The position numbers were made by a program, and so were the translations under genes. A stretch of DNA of 7,690 nt from Roseburia sp. (GTDB lineage Bacteria; Bacillota; Clostridia; Lachnospirales; Lachnospiraceae). Every line of letters starts with the position of its first letter. Positions within the stretch are counted from its first letter, which is position 1. Positions 1 through 6,539 of the stretch are shown one piece after another. The notes below the pieces were generated by a model. That model saw only the letters and a program-made list of their open reading frames with translations, ran no database searches and was not told the DNA's origin. Location: contig JAUUNJ010000112.1 of NCBI GenBank assembly GCA_030844625.1, positions 1-7,690 on the forward strand, written 5' to 3'.

Positions 1-432
1 TACAAGTCCATTAGTTAATTCATTCGCTCTCACTACAAATTTCGCAAGTTTATCCGAATATATTAGATGAGATTGGCTGAAATAATACTTGCTTGGGTCG
101 TTTTCTCCGAAATACACTGGCTGTTTATATCTGTTATAGCCACGCAATCCAGACCTTTGATTAACCAACAATAGACCCATTACATTGCCATCGTAAATCA
201 CGCTTTGATACGGTTTTACACCATTCTGGATAAGAAACGAAAACCAAGTCTGAATGGTAATGTTGTTTGGTATATATCCTTTTAATTCATAAAACTTTTT
301 CCGAATCTCATTTTCATTCGCTTCTGTAAATGTAGTGATCAACACCTTCTCATCAGCAATTTTTAGAGCTTCATTGACAAGATGCGTCGTTTTGCCAGAA
401 CCAGCAGCTGCAACAATTAGCTTGTTACTCAT
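1..432 (-). CDS. Gabija GajB-like UvrD/Rep-type helicase, N-terminal part (cut by window edge)
   Basis: The first 144 residues of a superfamily 1 helicase are present; the frame stays open to base 1, so the rest lies outside the window. Visible helicase features are a Walker A loop AAAGSGKTT at residues 8-16, a motif Ia-like segment TTFTEANENEI at 33-43, and a motif Ib-like ITIQTWFSFL at 58-67, as in UvrD/Rep proteins. The ATG at 430-432 is supported by GGAGG at 442-446, nine bases upstream. Its start overlaps the end of the upstream OLD-type nuclease gene by 8 bp (ATGAGTAA), which implies translational coupling. OLD nuclease followed by UvrD helicase is the Gabija (class 2 OLD) arrangement. 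In Gabija, GajB is thought to sense or process nucleic acid ends and to act with GajA. The helicase fold is seen directly; the Gabija role is inferred from the pairing. The DEAD-like Walker B and the C-terminal motifs cannot be checked here. Confidence 0.85.
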   Translation of the reverse strand, partial: MSNKLIVAAAGSGKTTHLVNEALKIADEKVLITTFTEANENEIRKKFYELKGYIPNNITIQTWFSFLIQNGVKPYQSVIYDGNVMGLLLVNQRSGLRGYNRYKQPVYFGENDPSKYYFSQSHLIYSDKLAKFVVRANELTNGLV

Positions 433-2068
433 TTCTAATTGCCTCCATGATATACGCTGGGAACACAACCTTTTCGTCCGTGTTAAAAATTGCTAATGCA
501 GTTTCGGTTTTGTGATGCTTCATATACTTTTGCAAATCTTCAATTGTACTGTAATCTGTTCCTAAAATAGAATTAAATAGAGTAATATTGTTCCCGTTAG
601 CTTTCAAGATCTTTGGCTCCAAGGTGTTGTAATTATACGGCTTTTCACCGATCTTAAGCGTGCCGGTGTCTTCCACTTGGTCGTAGCAGATTGTTATTTT
701 ATCTTTTTTATTTTCTTTAATATAGTCAGCATATTTCTTTTCAAGGCCTGCTACATCACCATCATTATCGGTTACAACCGCAACAGATAATTTGAGCGCA
801 TCAGCAAGTTCCAGGAACCTCAAAAAAGAGGTACCCACGGAAATTACATCTATTTGGTCTTCTATAGGTAATCGGCCATTATTTTGGGATTGATACGCTT
901 TCTGAACAACAAGCTCATCAGAATCTCCTTCTACCAAGATCGCTTTCTTGCACAAAATAAGTCTAAGTGTATCATAGCCGGATACCTTCTTGAAAAATTC
1001 TGCCGACAGGAGTTCTGTTATTCGAGCTATCTTTTGATTCTCCAGCAGCAATAGATTTTCCAACCCCAACTTGTTAGCAACAAAACTGCTGTGTGTTGAA
1101 ATGATGATTTGTTTATCTCCATATTTTTCTGCGATAGCTTTAATAAGTTGATTTAATTTGGAAAAAGACAAATGGCTTTCTGGTTCTTCTAAAAGCACGA
1201 TTTGTGCATTTTGCGCACTTCTATGTGTCAATGCTAATTCTGTTTTCATAACACATTGGGCACCTTTTCCGATATATCCAAACGGAACCTCGTTAAGCTG
1301 AGTAACCAAACTATTTTCCCAAGCATTTTTTGTCCCCAAATCAACCGTTAAGGATACTGTCCCATCGACTATCGAGGATTCTTTGCTGATTCTCTCGTTT
1401 ATTGCCTTAATGGAATCATCACCAATGAAAGTATCCTTCATTCTACGATGTGCTTGCGAAACTGCGGTAACTTCTTCAGGAGAAAGCAAGTCCTTTACAA
1501 TTCGGGAAATATATACATCCGAACCATTCTGATAACGATAATTTGAGGAGTCAATCATCGCAGATTTAACTGGGATGCCCCTAATGGTAACCGCTTGACG
1601 AGCAAAAGTTGTCCAGGTCACTTCGTAATACTCTATCGGAAGACTCATCATATTCTTTTTTGAGACAAGAACATTGTATTCGTCTGTGTATTTCTCGTCG
1701 AACGCAATCTGGAATCTTAATCCTTCGCAGGAAACCCGTTCAGAATTATCATTTCCTTCGTACTCTGGGTTAATTGATCCATCAAAGAAAACCTCAATGC
1801 TAATAGAAGGGGGTGGTAATGCAGCACCATTATTGACGGAGTTGATATATAGCTCTACGACATCTCTGTTAAAGAGGTACTGTGATAATTCGTTTCTAAT
1901 GTTTCTCCCGCCATAAAAGCCTGTTAATGCAATATGAATAGCTTCTAAAATTGTAGATTTTCCCGTTTCGTTGTTGCCTACCAAAATGTTTAAGCCCGTA
2001 TTTAACTCAAGCTCAAAGATCCCCTTGAAACACTTGAAATTTCTAATTTTGACCTTCTTAATTGCCAC
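425..2068 (-). CDS. Gabija GajA-like OLD-family endonuclease (ABC ATPase + TOPRIM)
   Basis: This 547-residue protein has an SMC/RecF-like ATPase followed by a TOPRIM nuclease. The ATPase shows Walker A GNNETGKST at 31-39, Walker B IVLLEEPESHL at 290-300 and an H-loop ISTHSSF at 323-329. The TOPRIM part starts near residue 374 with AILVEGDSD (catalytic Glu 380) and has the acidic cluster VTDNDGD at 432-437 or so (Asp 433, 435, 437). A C-terminal Lys/Glu-rich segment with KTETALAIF at 520-528 matches the extra metal-site helix of OLD nucleases. GajA nicks or cuts DNA and is restrained by nucleotide in the known system. The start codon is GTG (2066-2068), backed by GAGGT at 2077-2081 eight bases upstream; there is no better ATG. 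Length is close to known GajA (about 580). The helicase gene overlaps its 3' end. A lone OLD nuclease is the alternative, but the coupled helicase favours Gabija. Confidence 0.88.
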   Translation of the reverse strand: MAIKKVKIRNFKCFKGIFELELNTGLNILVGNNETGKSTILEAIHIALTGFYGGRNIRNELSQYLFNRDVVELYINSVNNGAALPPPSISIEVFFDGSINPEYEGNDNSERVSCEGLRFQIAFDEKYTDEYNVLVSKKNMMSLPIEYYEVTWTTFARQAVTIRGIPVKSAMIDSSNYRYQNGSDVYISRIVKDLLSPEEVTAVSQAHRRMKDTFIGDDSIKAINERISKESSIVDGTVSLTVDLGTKNAWENSLVTQLNEVPFGYIGKGAQCVMKTELALTHRSAQNAQIVLLEEPESHLSFSKLNQLIKAIAEKYGDKQIIISTHSSFVANKLGLENLLLLENQKIARITELLSAEFFKKVSGYDTLRLILCKKAILVEGDSDELVVQKAYQSQNNGRLPIEDQIDVISVGTSFLRFLELADALKLSVAVVTDNDGDVAGLEKKYADYIKENKKDKITICYDQVEDTGTLKIGEKPYNYNTLEPKILKANGNNITLFNSILGTDYSTIEDLQKYMKHHKTETALAIFNTDEKVVFPAYIMEAIRNE

Positions 2069-2092
2069 TTCTATTTACCTCATCTAAAAGTT

Positions 2093-2116
2093 ACTTATTG
2101 TCTGTAGATTTATTGT
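2093..2116. repeat. Pair of 9-bp direct repeats in the divergent spacer
   Basis: ACTTATTGT (2093-2101) and ATTTATTGT (2108-2116) match at eight of nine bases and are 15 bp apart, between the Gabija-like start codon and the opposed -10 boxes. They could be regulator binding sites (for example for the neighbouring XRE protein), but both copies are AT-rich and may be chance. Confidence 0.3.
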
Positions 2117-2126
2117 ATTCAAAATT

Positions 2127-2155
2127 ATTATAATGTTTATTATGGAGGATTGCAA
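2127..2155 (-). promoter_or_regulatory. Candidate promoter of the Gabija-like operon
   Basis: On the minus strand a TTGCAA box (2150-2155) is followed, after 17 bases, by a perfect TATAAT (2127-2132). It lies 59 bases upstream of the GTG start. The -35 box sits on the ribosome binding site and start region of the divergent XRE gene, and the -10 box overlaps the plus-strand TATAAT at 2129-2134, so the two directions should compete. Seen in sequence; activity is inferred. Confidence 0.5.
2129..2134 (+). promoter_or_regulatory. Candidate -10 box of the XRE/unknown-protein operon
   Basis: A perfect TATAAT lies 23 bases before the ATG of the XRE gene, with no convincing -35 hexamer at 16-18 bases upstream. 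A weak -35 is typical of promoters that need an activator, as with controller proteins, but in such AT-rich DNA a chance TATAAT is also possible. Confidence 0.35.
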
Positions 2156-2157
2156 CT

Positions 2158-2367
2158 ATGGATATTGTGAAAGTTTTTGGTTCTAACTTGAAGAAGTACA
2201 GAACCGCAATGGGTATATCTCAAGAGGCTTTTGCAGATAAATGCGGTATGCACCGAACTTATATCAGCGCAATCGAATGTTATCGCAGAAGTATCTCTCT
2301 TGAAAACATCCAACGCATCGCTGATGCGCTTGGAATTGAAACATATAAACTGTTTTTGGAGGATTAA
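2158..2367 (+). CDS. Small XRE-family transcription regulator, controller-protein-like
   Basis: A 69-residue protein that is essentially one HTH_3 (Cro/C1) domain: the helix-turn-helix spans about residues 18-45, with ISQEAFADKCGMHRTYISAI as its core. The HRTYISAIE segment closely resembles the recognition-helix region of controller (C) proteins of type II restriction-modification systems (RTYISGIE in several of them), which are also about 70-80 residues long and activate and then repress their own operon. The start ATG follows GGAGG at 2144-2148. The gene diverges from the Gabija-like pair and is followed three bases later by a 178-aa gene whose ribosome site lies inside this gene's 3' end, so the two are co-transcribed. 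Likely targets are the divergent promoter region and perhaps the restriction operon; no classical GACT/AGTC C-box was seen. The domain call is firm; the target is inference. Confidence 0.9.
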   Translation: MDIVKVFGSNLKKYRTAMGISQEAFADKCGMHRTYISAIECYRRSISLENIQRIADALGIETYKLFLED

Positions 2368-2370
2368 GCT

Positions 2371-2907
2371 ATGCCTACTTACACTTGCGATTATAGATTA
2401 CCGTCTGGTAATCGCTCTCAAAAGAGACAAGATCTTATTTCCTGTTTCTTGAATGAAGAAGCGGGAATTGGCAGAGGTGATGACGCCTCTCGTTATCAGT
2501 ACAATGTTGAGTCATACGGAGATTATGGAATTTTTTTGAAGCGCCCAACACAACTTAACAAGGGATTCGATTTCACAGTAAATGTGCAGGGTATGTACTT
2601 CAAAAAGCATCGAAGATACAGCAATCCAAGCCACAATGATATTTTTGAAGCTTTGATCTGCTGCAGAAATGAGTGCCCCGATGAATACAATGCTGTCAGA
2701 GAGGCTATTGTCTCCATTTACGAATGTGACGACATTGATTTATCGCATATCAACGCTCATTTCCTCGACTTTGAAGGTACCGCACATCCAATTCAAATCA
2801 TTCTATTAGCCATTAAATGGTTGTTTATGGAACAGGATTGCGCTTATTGGAACTACTCAGGTCGCAGAATGCTTTTTGAAGGACTTTCTGAGTCTGGATT
2901 AGTCTGA
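2371..2907 (+). CDS. Unrecognised 178-aa protein co-transcribed with XRE regulator
   Basis: I do not recognise this family. The protein has no signal peptide, no clear membrane segment and no nucleotide-binding loop. It looks cytosolic and globular: a basic patch near residues 78-82 (KKHRR), a cysteine-bearing helix ALICCRNEC at about 94-102, an acidic stretch YECDDIDLSHIN at 117-128, and an aromatic C-terminal part with AIKWLFMEQD and YWNYSGR (about 147-165). The ATG is three bases after the XRE stop codon and uses GGAGG at 2358-2362, so the gene is real and coupled. It ends three bases from the converging methyltransferase stop. Position suggests a partner of the XRE protein or an accessory part of the defence systems on either side; a toxin-antitoxin role is possible but no toxin fold can be identified. 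Confidence 0.75.
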   Translation: MPTYTCDYRLPSGNRSQKRQDLISCFLNEEAGIGRGDDASRYQYNVESYGDYGIFLKRPTQLNKGFDFTVNVQGMYFKKHRRYSNPSHNDIFEALICCRNECPDEYNAVREAIVSIYECDDIDLSHINAHFLDFEGTAHPIQIILLAIKWLFMEQDCAYWNYSGRRMLFEGLSESGLV

Positions 2908-2910
2908 TCC

Positions 2911-3657
2911 TCACTTTCGGAAAACAAACAGATACTCGTGGGCAATCAGCAAAAAATTATACTTCACGCTGTTTGTTTTCCAATATCCCGTAGCCTTGCA
3001 ATTATGCTGCTCTTTGATGATGAGCTCTTTTAACTTAAACCCAGCATCCTCAAAAACACGCATTACATCAAAAGATATAGGTATCATGTGCCCTTTCTGA
3101 CGGGTATCGCCCATCAGCACGGCACAGAACTTATCTTTTTTCAGCACACGGTAGCTCTCTTGGGCTACCGTTTTCATTTCTTCAAGAAAATCTTTGACTT
3201 TCAAATGCGACAGATCTTCATCAATGTCTTCGCTATATTGAATAATGTTAGCATAAGGAGGATGGGTGCATATAAGATCAATACTGCCGTCCGAAATAAA
3301 ATCCAAGTGACGGGCATCACCCTTATGGATGTATACCTTTCCATCTGCACCTTCGTGTTCAAAATCAACCTTTTCTTTGCATCTGTTAAGAGCGACATCG
3401 TTGACATCAACACCAATAATATTTCTGCGGAGCAACTTCGCTTCAACAAGGGTTGTCCCACCGCCTGCAAACTGATCAAGCACCAAATCTCCTTCTTTGG
3501 AGTATCTTAGTATTATATTTCTAGGAATATACGGAGACCAATTTCCACGCCACTTTGCATCGTGAGTTGCCCAATCGCCACGCTTCGGAAAAGACCAATG
3601 CGTAGTCATTTCAAGCTCAAAGTCTTCCGGCTCCCATTTTGTGATTTTCTTTGCCAT
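2911..3657 (-). CDS. DNA amino-methyltransferase (N6-adenine or N4-cytosine), THPPY type
   Basis: A 248-residue SAM-dependent DNA methyltransferase. The SAM site is motif I, DQFAGGGTT at 61-69, followed by GVDVND (82-87) and GDARH (113-117). The catalytic motif IV is THPPY at 131-135. A motif X-like segment, SPYIPRNIILRYS, is at 41-53. The order X-I-IV is gamma-like and differs from the beta order (IV before I) of DpnA, the usual second methylase of DpnII systems. There is no separate long target-recognition domain. The start ATG overlaps the stop of the DpnII-like gene by one base (TAATG), with GAGG at 3668-3671, so translation is coupled. It is the last gene of the restriction operon and probably protects host DNA, either at GATC or at the target of the Mrr-like nuclease. 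Target base and sequence cannot be read from the motifs. Confidence 0.85.
   Translation of the reverse strand: MAKKITKWEPEDFELEMTTHWSFPKRGDWATHDAKWRGNWSPYIPRNIILRYSKEGDLVLDQFAGGGTTLVEAKLLRRNIIGVDVNDVALNRCKEKVDFEHEGADGKVYIHKGDARHLDFISDGSIDLICTHPPYANIIQYSEDIDEDLSHLKVKDFLEEMKTVAQESYRVLKKDKFCAVLMGDTRQKGHMIPISFDVMRVFEDAGFKLKELIIKEQHNCKATGYWKTNSVKYNFLLIAHEYLFVFRK
2919..2981. repeat. Perfect 13-bp inverted repeat at a convergent gene end
   Basis: GGAAAACAAACAG (2919-2931) and CTGTTTGTTTTCC (2969-2981) are exact reverse complements separated by 37 bases. Both arms lie inside the last 63 bases of the second methyltransferase gene and just beyond the stop codon of the 178-aa gene. A hairpin here could stop or protect transcripts from either side of the convergent pair. 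There is no T-run after the stem, so it is not a standard intrinsic terminator. Repeat seen directly; role inferred. Confidence 0.5.
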
Positions 3658-4535
3658 TATTTGAAAACCTCTGTCATAATGCCGTCCTCCAAGTCCTTGA
3701 TGCTATAGATATTGTCCATCACATCAAAGGTTTCTTCGAGATTATGGCGAGCACTTGTCCAACCCTTACCGTCAGTAAACCAAACAAAAGTGAAACCATC
3801 TATCGTATCGGCCTCTGTAGCAAGAGTTTTGTAGCTGCGGGCAGTTTCGTTGAGTTTGCTTCCGCCGCTACCATAGAAATTGGTTTCAATGCCATAAATC
3901 ATAGTAGTCGTTTTTACAACAAAATCGAAACGCTTTTCCATTTTACCTTGATTGGATATTGCTGAAAGGTCGATGCCCCACTTATCGGTAATTTGGTGTA
4001 TGTACATTTCTTTGAAGTAACTTACATTCCTTACGAAGCCAGCTTTTTTGATGAAGCTTTCTACCAAGTCCTCCATCAAATGACCGCCACGATTTTTTCG
4101 TCCGTTGGAATCCAGACCTGTTTCTACACCTGTTGCATAGTCAACAAGGTTGTTGATGATGTGGTTTTCAAGCAAATCAAACAGGCCAGTATGCTCCATA
4201 AAGTAAGTATAACGTTCATAATAGGCATAGCTGTTCGGAGGGTATTTACTAAAATCAAACTGATACAAATGACCACCATTTTCATCCTGGCAGTAGATTT
4301 CATTGGCTCTGACTGCAAGCAACAAAGGAATGCACTTCAATACTTCAGGATATTTCTTTATAAGAGCTTTGAACTCATCCTTGATATTTTTAGAGCCAAT
4401 AAGGGAATTGAGAATATTCAGCTCTACCTTGATACCATCAACATTGCGATGGACTTTTCCAAAATCAATATAGTAGCCGTAATCTGCGATGCTGTCACGA
4501 AAGCTGGACAACCATGTATTAAACTCTCTGTTCAT
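3657..4535 (-). CDS. DpnII/MboI-family type II restriction endonuclease (GATC)
   Basis: The 292 residues follow R.DpnII (288 aa) along the whole length. Landmarks are the N-terminal WLSSFRDSIADYGYYIDF (8-25), LNSLIGSKNI (42-51), NNLVDYATGVETGLDSNGRK (128-147), KRFDFVVK (201-208) and GSKLNETARSY (225-235), then FVWFTDGKGW (250-259). Enzymes of this family cut unmethylated GATC in double-stranded DNA. Asp 204 and the ETN of residues 217-219 are the likely PD-(D/E)xK-type metal site, by position only. The gene starts 3 bp after the Mrr-like gene, and its AAGGAG ribosome site is embedded in that gene's last codons. The matching Dam-type methylase is the first gene of the operon. No truncation or frameshift is seen. 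The family call is from recognised similarity; the GATC specificity follows from the family and the Dam partner. Confidence 0.95.
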   Translation of the reverse strand: MNREFNTWLSSFRDSIADYGYYIDFGKVHRNVDGIKVELNILNSLIGSKNIKDEFKALIKKYPEVLKCIPLLLAVRANEIYCQDENGGHLYQFDFSKYPPNSYAYYERYTYFMEHTGLFDLLENHIINNLVDYATGVETGLDSNGRKNRGGHLMEDLVESFIKKAGFVRNVSYFKEMYIHQITDKWGIDLSAISNQGKMEKRFDFVVKTTTMIYGIETNFYGSGGSKLNETARSYKTLATEADTIDGFTFVWFTDGKGWTSARHNLEETFDVMDNIYSIKDLEDGIMTEVFK

Positions 4536-4538
4536 ATA

Positions 4539-5357
4539 TTATAACTCCTTAAATTCCACTGTAAACTTTGTGTCTGAGTCAATATGCCACACAGCTCGCT
4601 TTGACACAAACACACCATCCGGCTGTCTTAGGCCAAAATCTCTATAGGCTTTTGAAATGCCACCTACATATCTGCCTTGTGCATCAATTCGATATTCCTT
4701 ATATGAAGAATCTCCAAATCTAATGCTGATAACAGAAGCTCCCTCGGAAATATACTCTTTGATAGCACGAGGTAGAACCAAAATATATGCTCTTATATCG
4801 TTTTCAGTTACTATTCTCTCAACCGTAACCTCTTGTTCATTTGCTGTGGCAAATGCTTTTTGCATAATGCTATCGAGAGCAGTTTTACTAAACACCGGCT
4901 TAAATGTAAATCCGATTTCCTTTTCAATGCAAGTGCTAACAAGTTCTTTGCCATCCACGACAATGATTGGTCTGCTTGGATCTACTTGCTGCGCTTCAAG
5001 TTTTGCGGTATCAGACACTTTTCCGGTAGTGATGAACATCCCAACGCCGTTTCTGAAAGACCCCCTTAATGCGCGGATTTTCTCTGGAGATACTGTAGTC
5101 TCTGGAGAATATCGCTTTGCCTGTATGTAGAATGGTTCATCAACCGAATTAGACAAACCACCAATACCTTTTCTTACTGCGGTCAGATCAATTCCACCAT
5201 CACCAGACTTCTTCGTTACAAAAACTTCTTCCAGGCCAATTTTCTCTAAATACACTTTTAAGAACTCTTCAAATTTATATCCATTCTCAAAGTAGGTATA
5301 GAAGCTATCCACTATTTCACTGTATTCTTCTGCTGATACGTCAATCTTTTTCCTCAT
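4539..5357 (-). CDS. Mrr-like PD-(D/E)xK restriction endonuclease
   Basis: A 272-residue protein with an N-terminal Mrr_cat-type nuclease domain. The motifs in order are FEEFLKVYLEKIG at 29-41 (conserved Glu of the first helix), GDGGIDLTA at 52-60 (metal-binding Asp 57) and YIQAKRY at 77-83 (QAK, Lys 81). These are the signature of Mrr-family nucleases, which often cut modified DNA. The domain closes with MFITTGKVSDTA (107-118), also typical. Residues from about 175 to 272 form a second domain I do not recognise, rich in aromatic and charged residues, which may read DNA. The ATG follows AAGGAGG at 5365-5371, eight to ten bases upstream, in a 12-bp gap after the Dam-type gene. Its place between a GATC methylase and a GATC endonuclease suggests a second nuclease of the same system, possibly cutting a different or modified target. 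Confidence 0.88.
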   Translation of the reverse strand: MRKKIDVSAEEYSEIVDSFYTYFENGYKFEEFLKVYLEKIGLEEVFVTKKSGDGGIDLTAVRKGIGGLSNSVDEPFYIQAKRYSPETTVSPEKIRALRGSFRNGVGMFITTGKVSDTAKLEAQQVDPSRPIIVVDGKELVSTCIEKEIGFTFKPVFSKTALDSIMQKAFATANEQEVTVERIVTENDIRAYILVLPRAIKEYISEGASVISIRFGDSSYKEYRIDAQGRYVGGISKAYRDFGLRQPDGVFVSKRAVWHIDSDTKFTVEFKEL

Positions 5358-5369
5358 AGTGGATCCTCC

Positions 5370-6440
5370 TTAAAAATTACTAATTAGCAGCTCTTTTATT
5401 TTTCCTCTCGCTTCACTGTTGCAGTTAATCATACGAGTAGCTTCAACACGATTAATTTTATGAGAGGAGTAGATATTTTCAAAGAAATTATCTTCAGCGT
5501 TGGAGTTCTTGGGGTCAGAATTGCTGATAACCATCTTTGCACCTTTCTTGTGCATATCATCAACAAATTTCGCAAGCTCGATTTGCTCATCATCGTTAAA
5601 CAAGTTTTCAGTATATGCAGTAAAGCTTGCGGTATCTGTGATAGGACGATAGGGAGGGTCGAAATACACAAAAGTATTTTCATCAATAAAATCGGCAGAC
5701 TCTCTGTAATCTCCACAAATAATTGTCACGTTTTGGAGCTTTTCAGATACAGCTCGCAAATTATCTTCGTCGCAAATCATAGGATTCTTGTAAGAACCCA
5801 TAGGTACATTAAACAAGCCCTTTTTATTGACACGGAACAATCCATTAAAACAGGTCTTGTTAAGGAAAATCATCAATGCCGCTTTTTCAATATTGATAGT
5901 TTCATCTCCATTTACCTTCAAATCATTAAAGCGTTCACGCATTTCGAGGTAGTATACTTTTCTATGTTCCGTATCCATCGGAACAAATTCATTTTGCATA
6001 ACGGAAAGCATAGAAATCAATTCATCAATATCATCTCGAATAATCCGGTAAGTATTGATAAGCTCTGCGTTGATGTCACTGATATAAATTTCGTCTAAAT
6101 CGTATTTGCTTAAAATGTCAAACAGGACAGCACCACCACCGACAAATGGCTCGGCATATTTTGTGATTTTTCCATCTGCAAATGGATAGTATTTTTCAAT
6201 CTCGGAAAGAAGCTGACCTTTGCCGCCGGCCCATTTTAGAAACGGTTTCACTTTCTTACCATCATTCTGCATATATCTGATGCTTCTTGCATCAATAGGT
6301 TTTTCTGCTGTGGTAGGAATAATCCACATGTTGCCGACCATAGTGGCATTGTCTATTCTGTTTTCAGAGCAAAGAACCGCAACTCGTCTTTGGGAAATTC
6401 CCCATTTGTCGGCAGCTTCTCTCGCAGACATAAATTCCAT
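5370..6440 (-). CDS. Dam/DpnM-type N6-adenine methylase with N-terminal helix-turn-helix
   Basis: A 356-residue protein; DpnM and Dam are about 280. The extra N-terminal part (residues 1-45) is a MerR/excisionase-like HTH: MSAREAADKWGISQRRV, then a wing ending in GNMWIIP. The catalytic part begins near residue 63 and has alpha-class order: motif X PFLKWAGGK (66-74), motif I EPFVGGGAV (97-105), then a target-recognition region with NKTCFNGLFRVN (194-205), and motif IV DPPY (261-264). These are hallmarks of GATC adenine methylases, which here would protect the host from the DpnII-like enzyme. GGAGG (6448-6452) lies seven bases before the ATG; an in-frame ATG at codon 4 lacks such a site. The gene is first in the operon, so methylase is made early. 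The HTH could let the methylase repress its own promoter, as N-terminal HTH domains of some cytosine methylases (M.SsoII) do. Confidence 0.93.
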   Translation of the reverse strand: MEFMSAREAADKWGISQRRVAVLCSENRIDNATMVGNMWIIPTTAEKPIDARSIRYMQNDGKKVKPFLKWAGGKGQLLSEIEKYYPFADGKITKYAEPFVGGGAVLFDILSKYDLDEIYISDINAELINTYRIIRDDIDELISMLSVMQNEFVPMDTEHRKVYYLEMRERFNDLKVNGDETINIEKAALMIFLNKTCFNGLFRVNKKGLFNVPMGSYKNPMICDEDNLRAVSEKLQNVTIICGDYRESADFIDENTFVYFDPPYRPITDTASFTAYTENLFNDDEQIELAKFVDDMHKKGAKMVISNSDPKNSNAEDNFFENIYSSHKINRVEATRMINCNSEARGKIKELLISNF

Positions 6441-6469
6441 AATGACACCTCCATGTGTAGATGATAATT

Positions 6470-6498
6470 ATTATATTCTATAACTCGAATAATAGCAA
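6470..6498 (-). promoter_or_regulatory. Promoter of the restriction-modification operon
   Basis: On the minus strand, TTGCTA (6493-6498) and a perfect TATAAT (6470-6475) are separated by 17 bases, 29 bases before the Dam-type start codon. This is the best sigma-A-type promoter in the window and lies immediately before the first gene of the four-gene operon. No other convincing promoter was seen between the tightly packed genes. Confidence 0.65.
6478..6495. promoter_or_regulatory. Candidate operator: 18-bp near-palindrome between -35 and -10
   Basis: CTATAACTCGAATAATAG is palindromic at 14 of 18 positions around a TCGA centre and fills the spacer of the operon promoter. A dimeric HTH protein bound here would block RNA polymerase. 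Candidates are the HTH domain of the methylase encoded just downstream, or the XRE protein. I found no clear second copy in the XRE/Gabija spacer. Palindrome seen; function inferred. Confidence 0.45.
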
Positions 6499-6539
6499 TA
6501 TCATTTTGAAAATAATTTGTATATTTTTTATGATTATGG

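Noticed and set aside
2158..2907. Type II toxin-antitoxin pair (XRE + 178 aa)
   Set aside because: The order and coupling allow it, but the second protein shows no RelE, HigB, HipA or Fic features and is large for a simple toxin; the XRE resembles controller proteins more.
2911..2981. Frameshifted or truncated methylase end because of the inverted repeat
   Set aside because: The frame is intact through the repeat and the C-terminus (HEYLFVFRK) looks natural for this methylase type.
3993..4544. Plus-strand open frame (183 codons) opposite the DpnII-like gene
   Set aside because: Antisense shadow of an unmistakable DpnII homologue.
4657..5130. Plus-strand open frame (157 codons) opposite the Mrr-like gene
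   Set aside because: Antisense shadow; no ribosome site and no domain.
5460..6098. Long plus-strand open frame (212 codons) opposite the Dam-type gene
   Set aside because: It lies wholly antisense to a gene with clear methylase motifs, has no ribosome site, and its translation resembles no protein.
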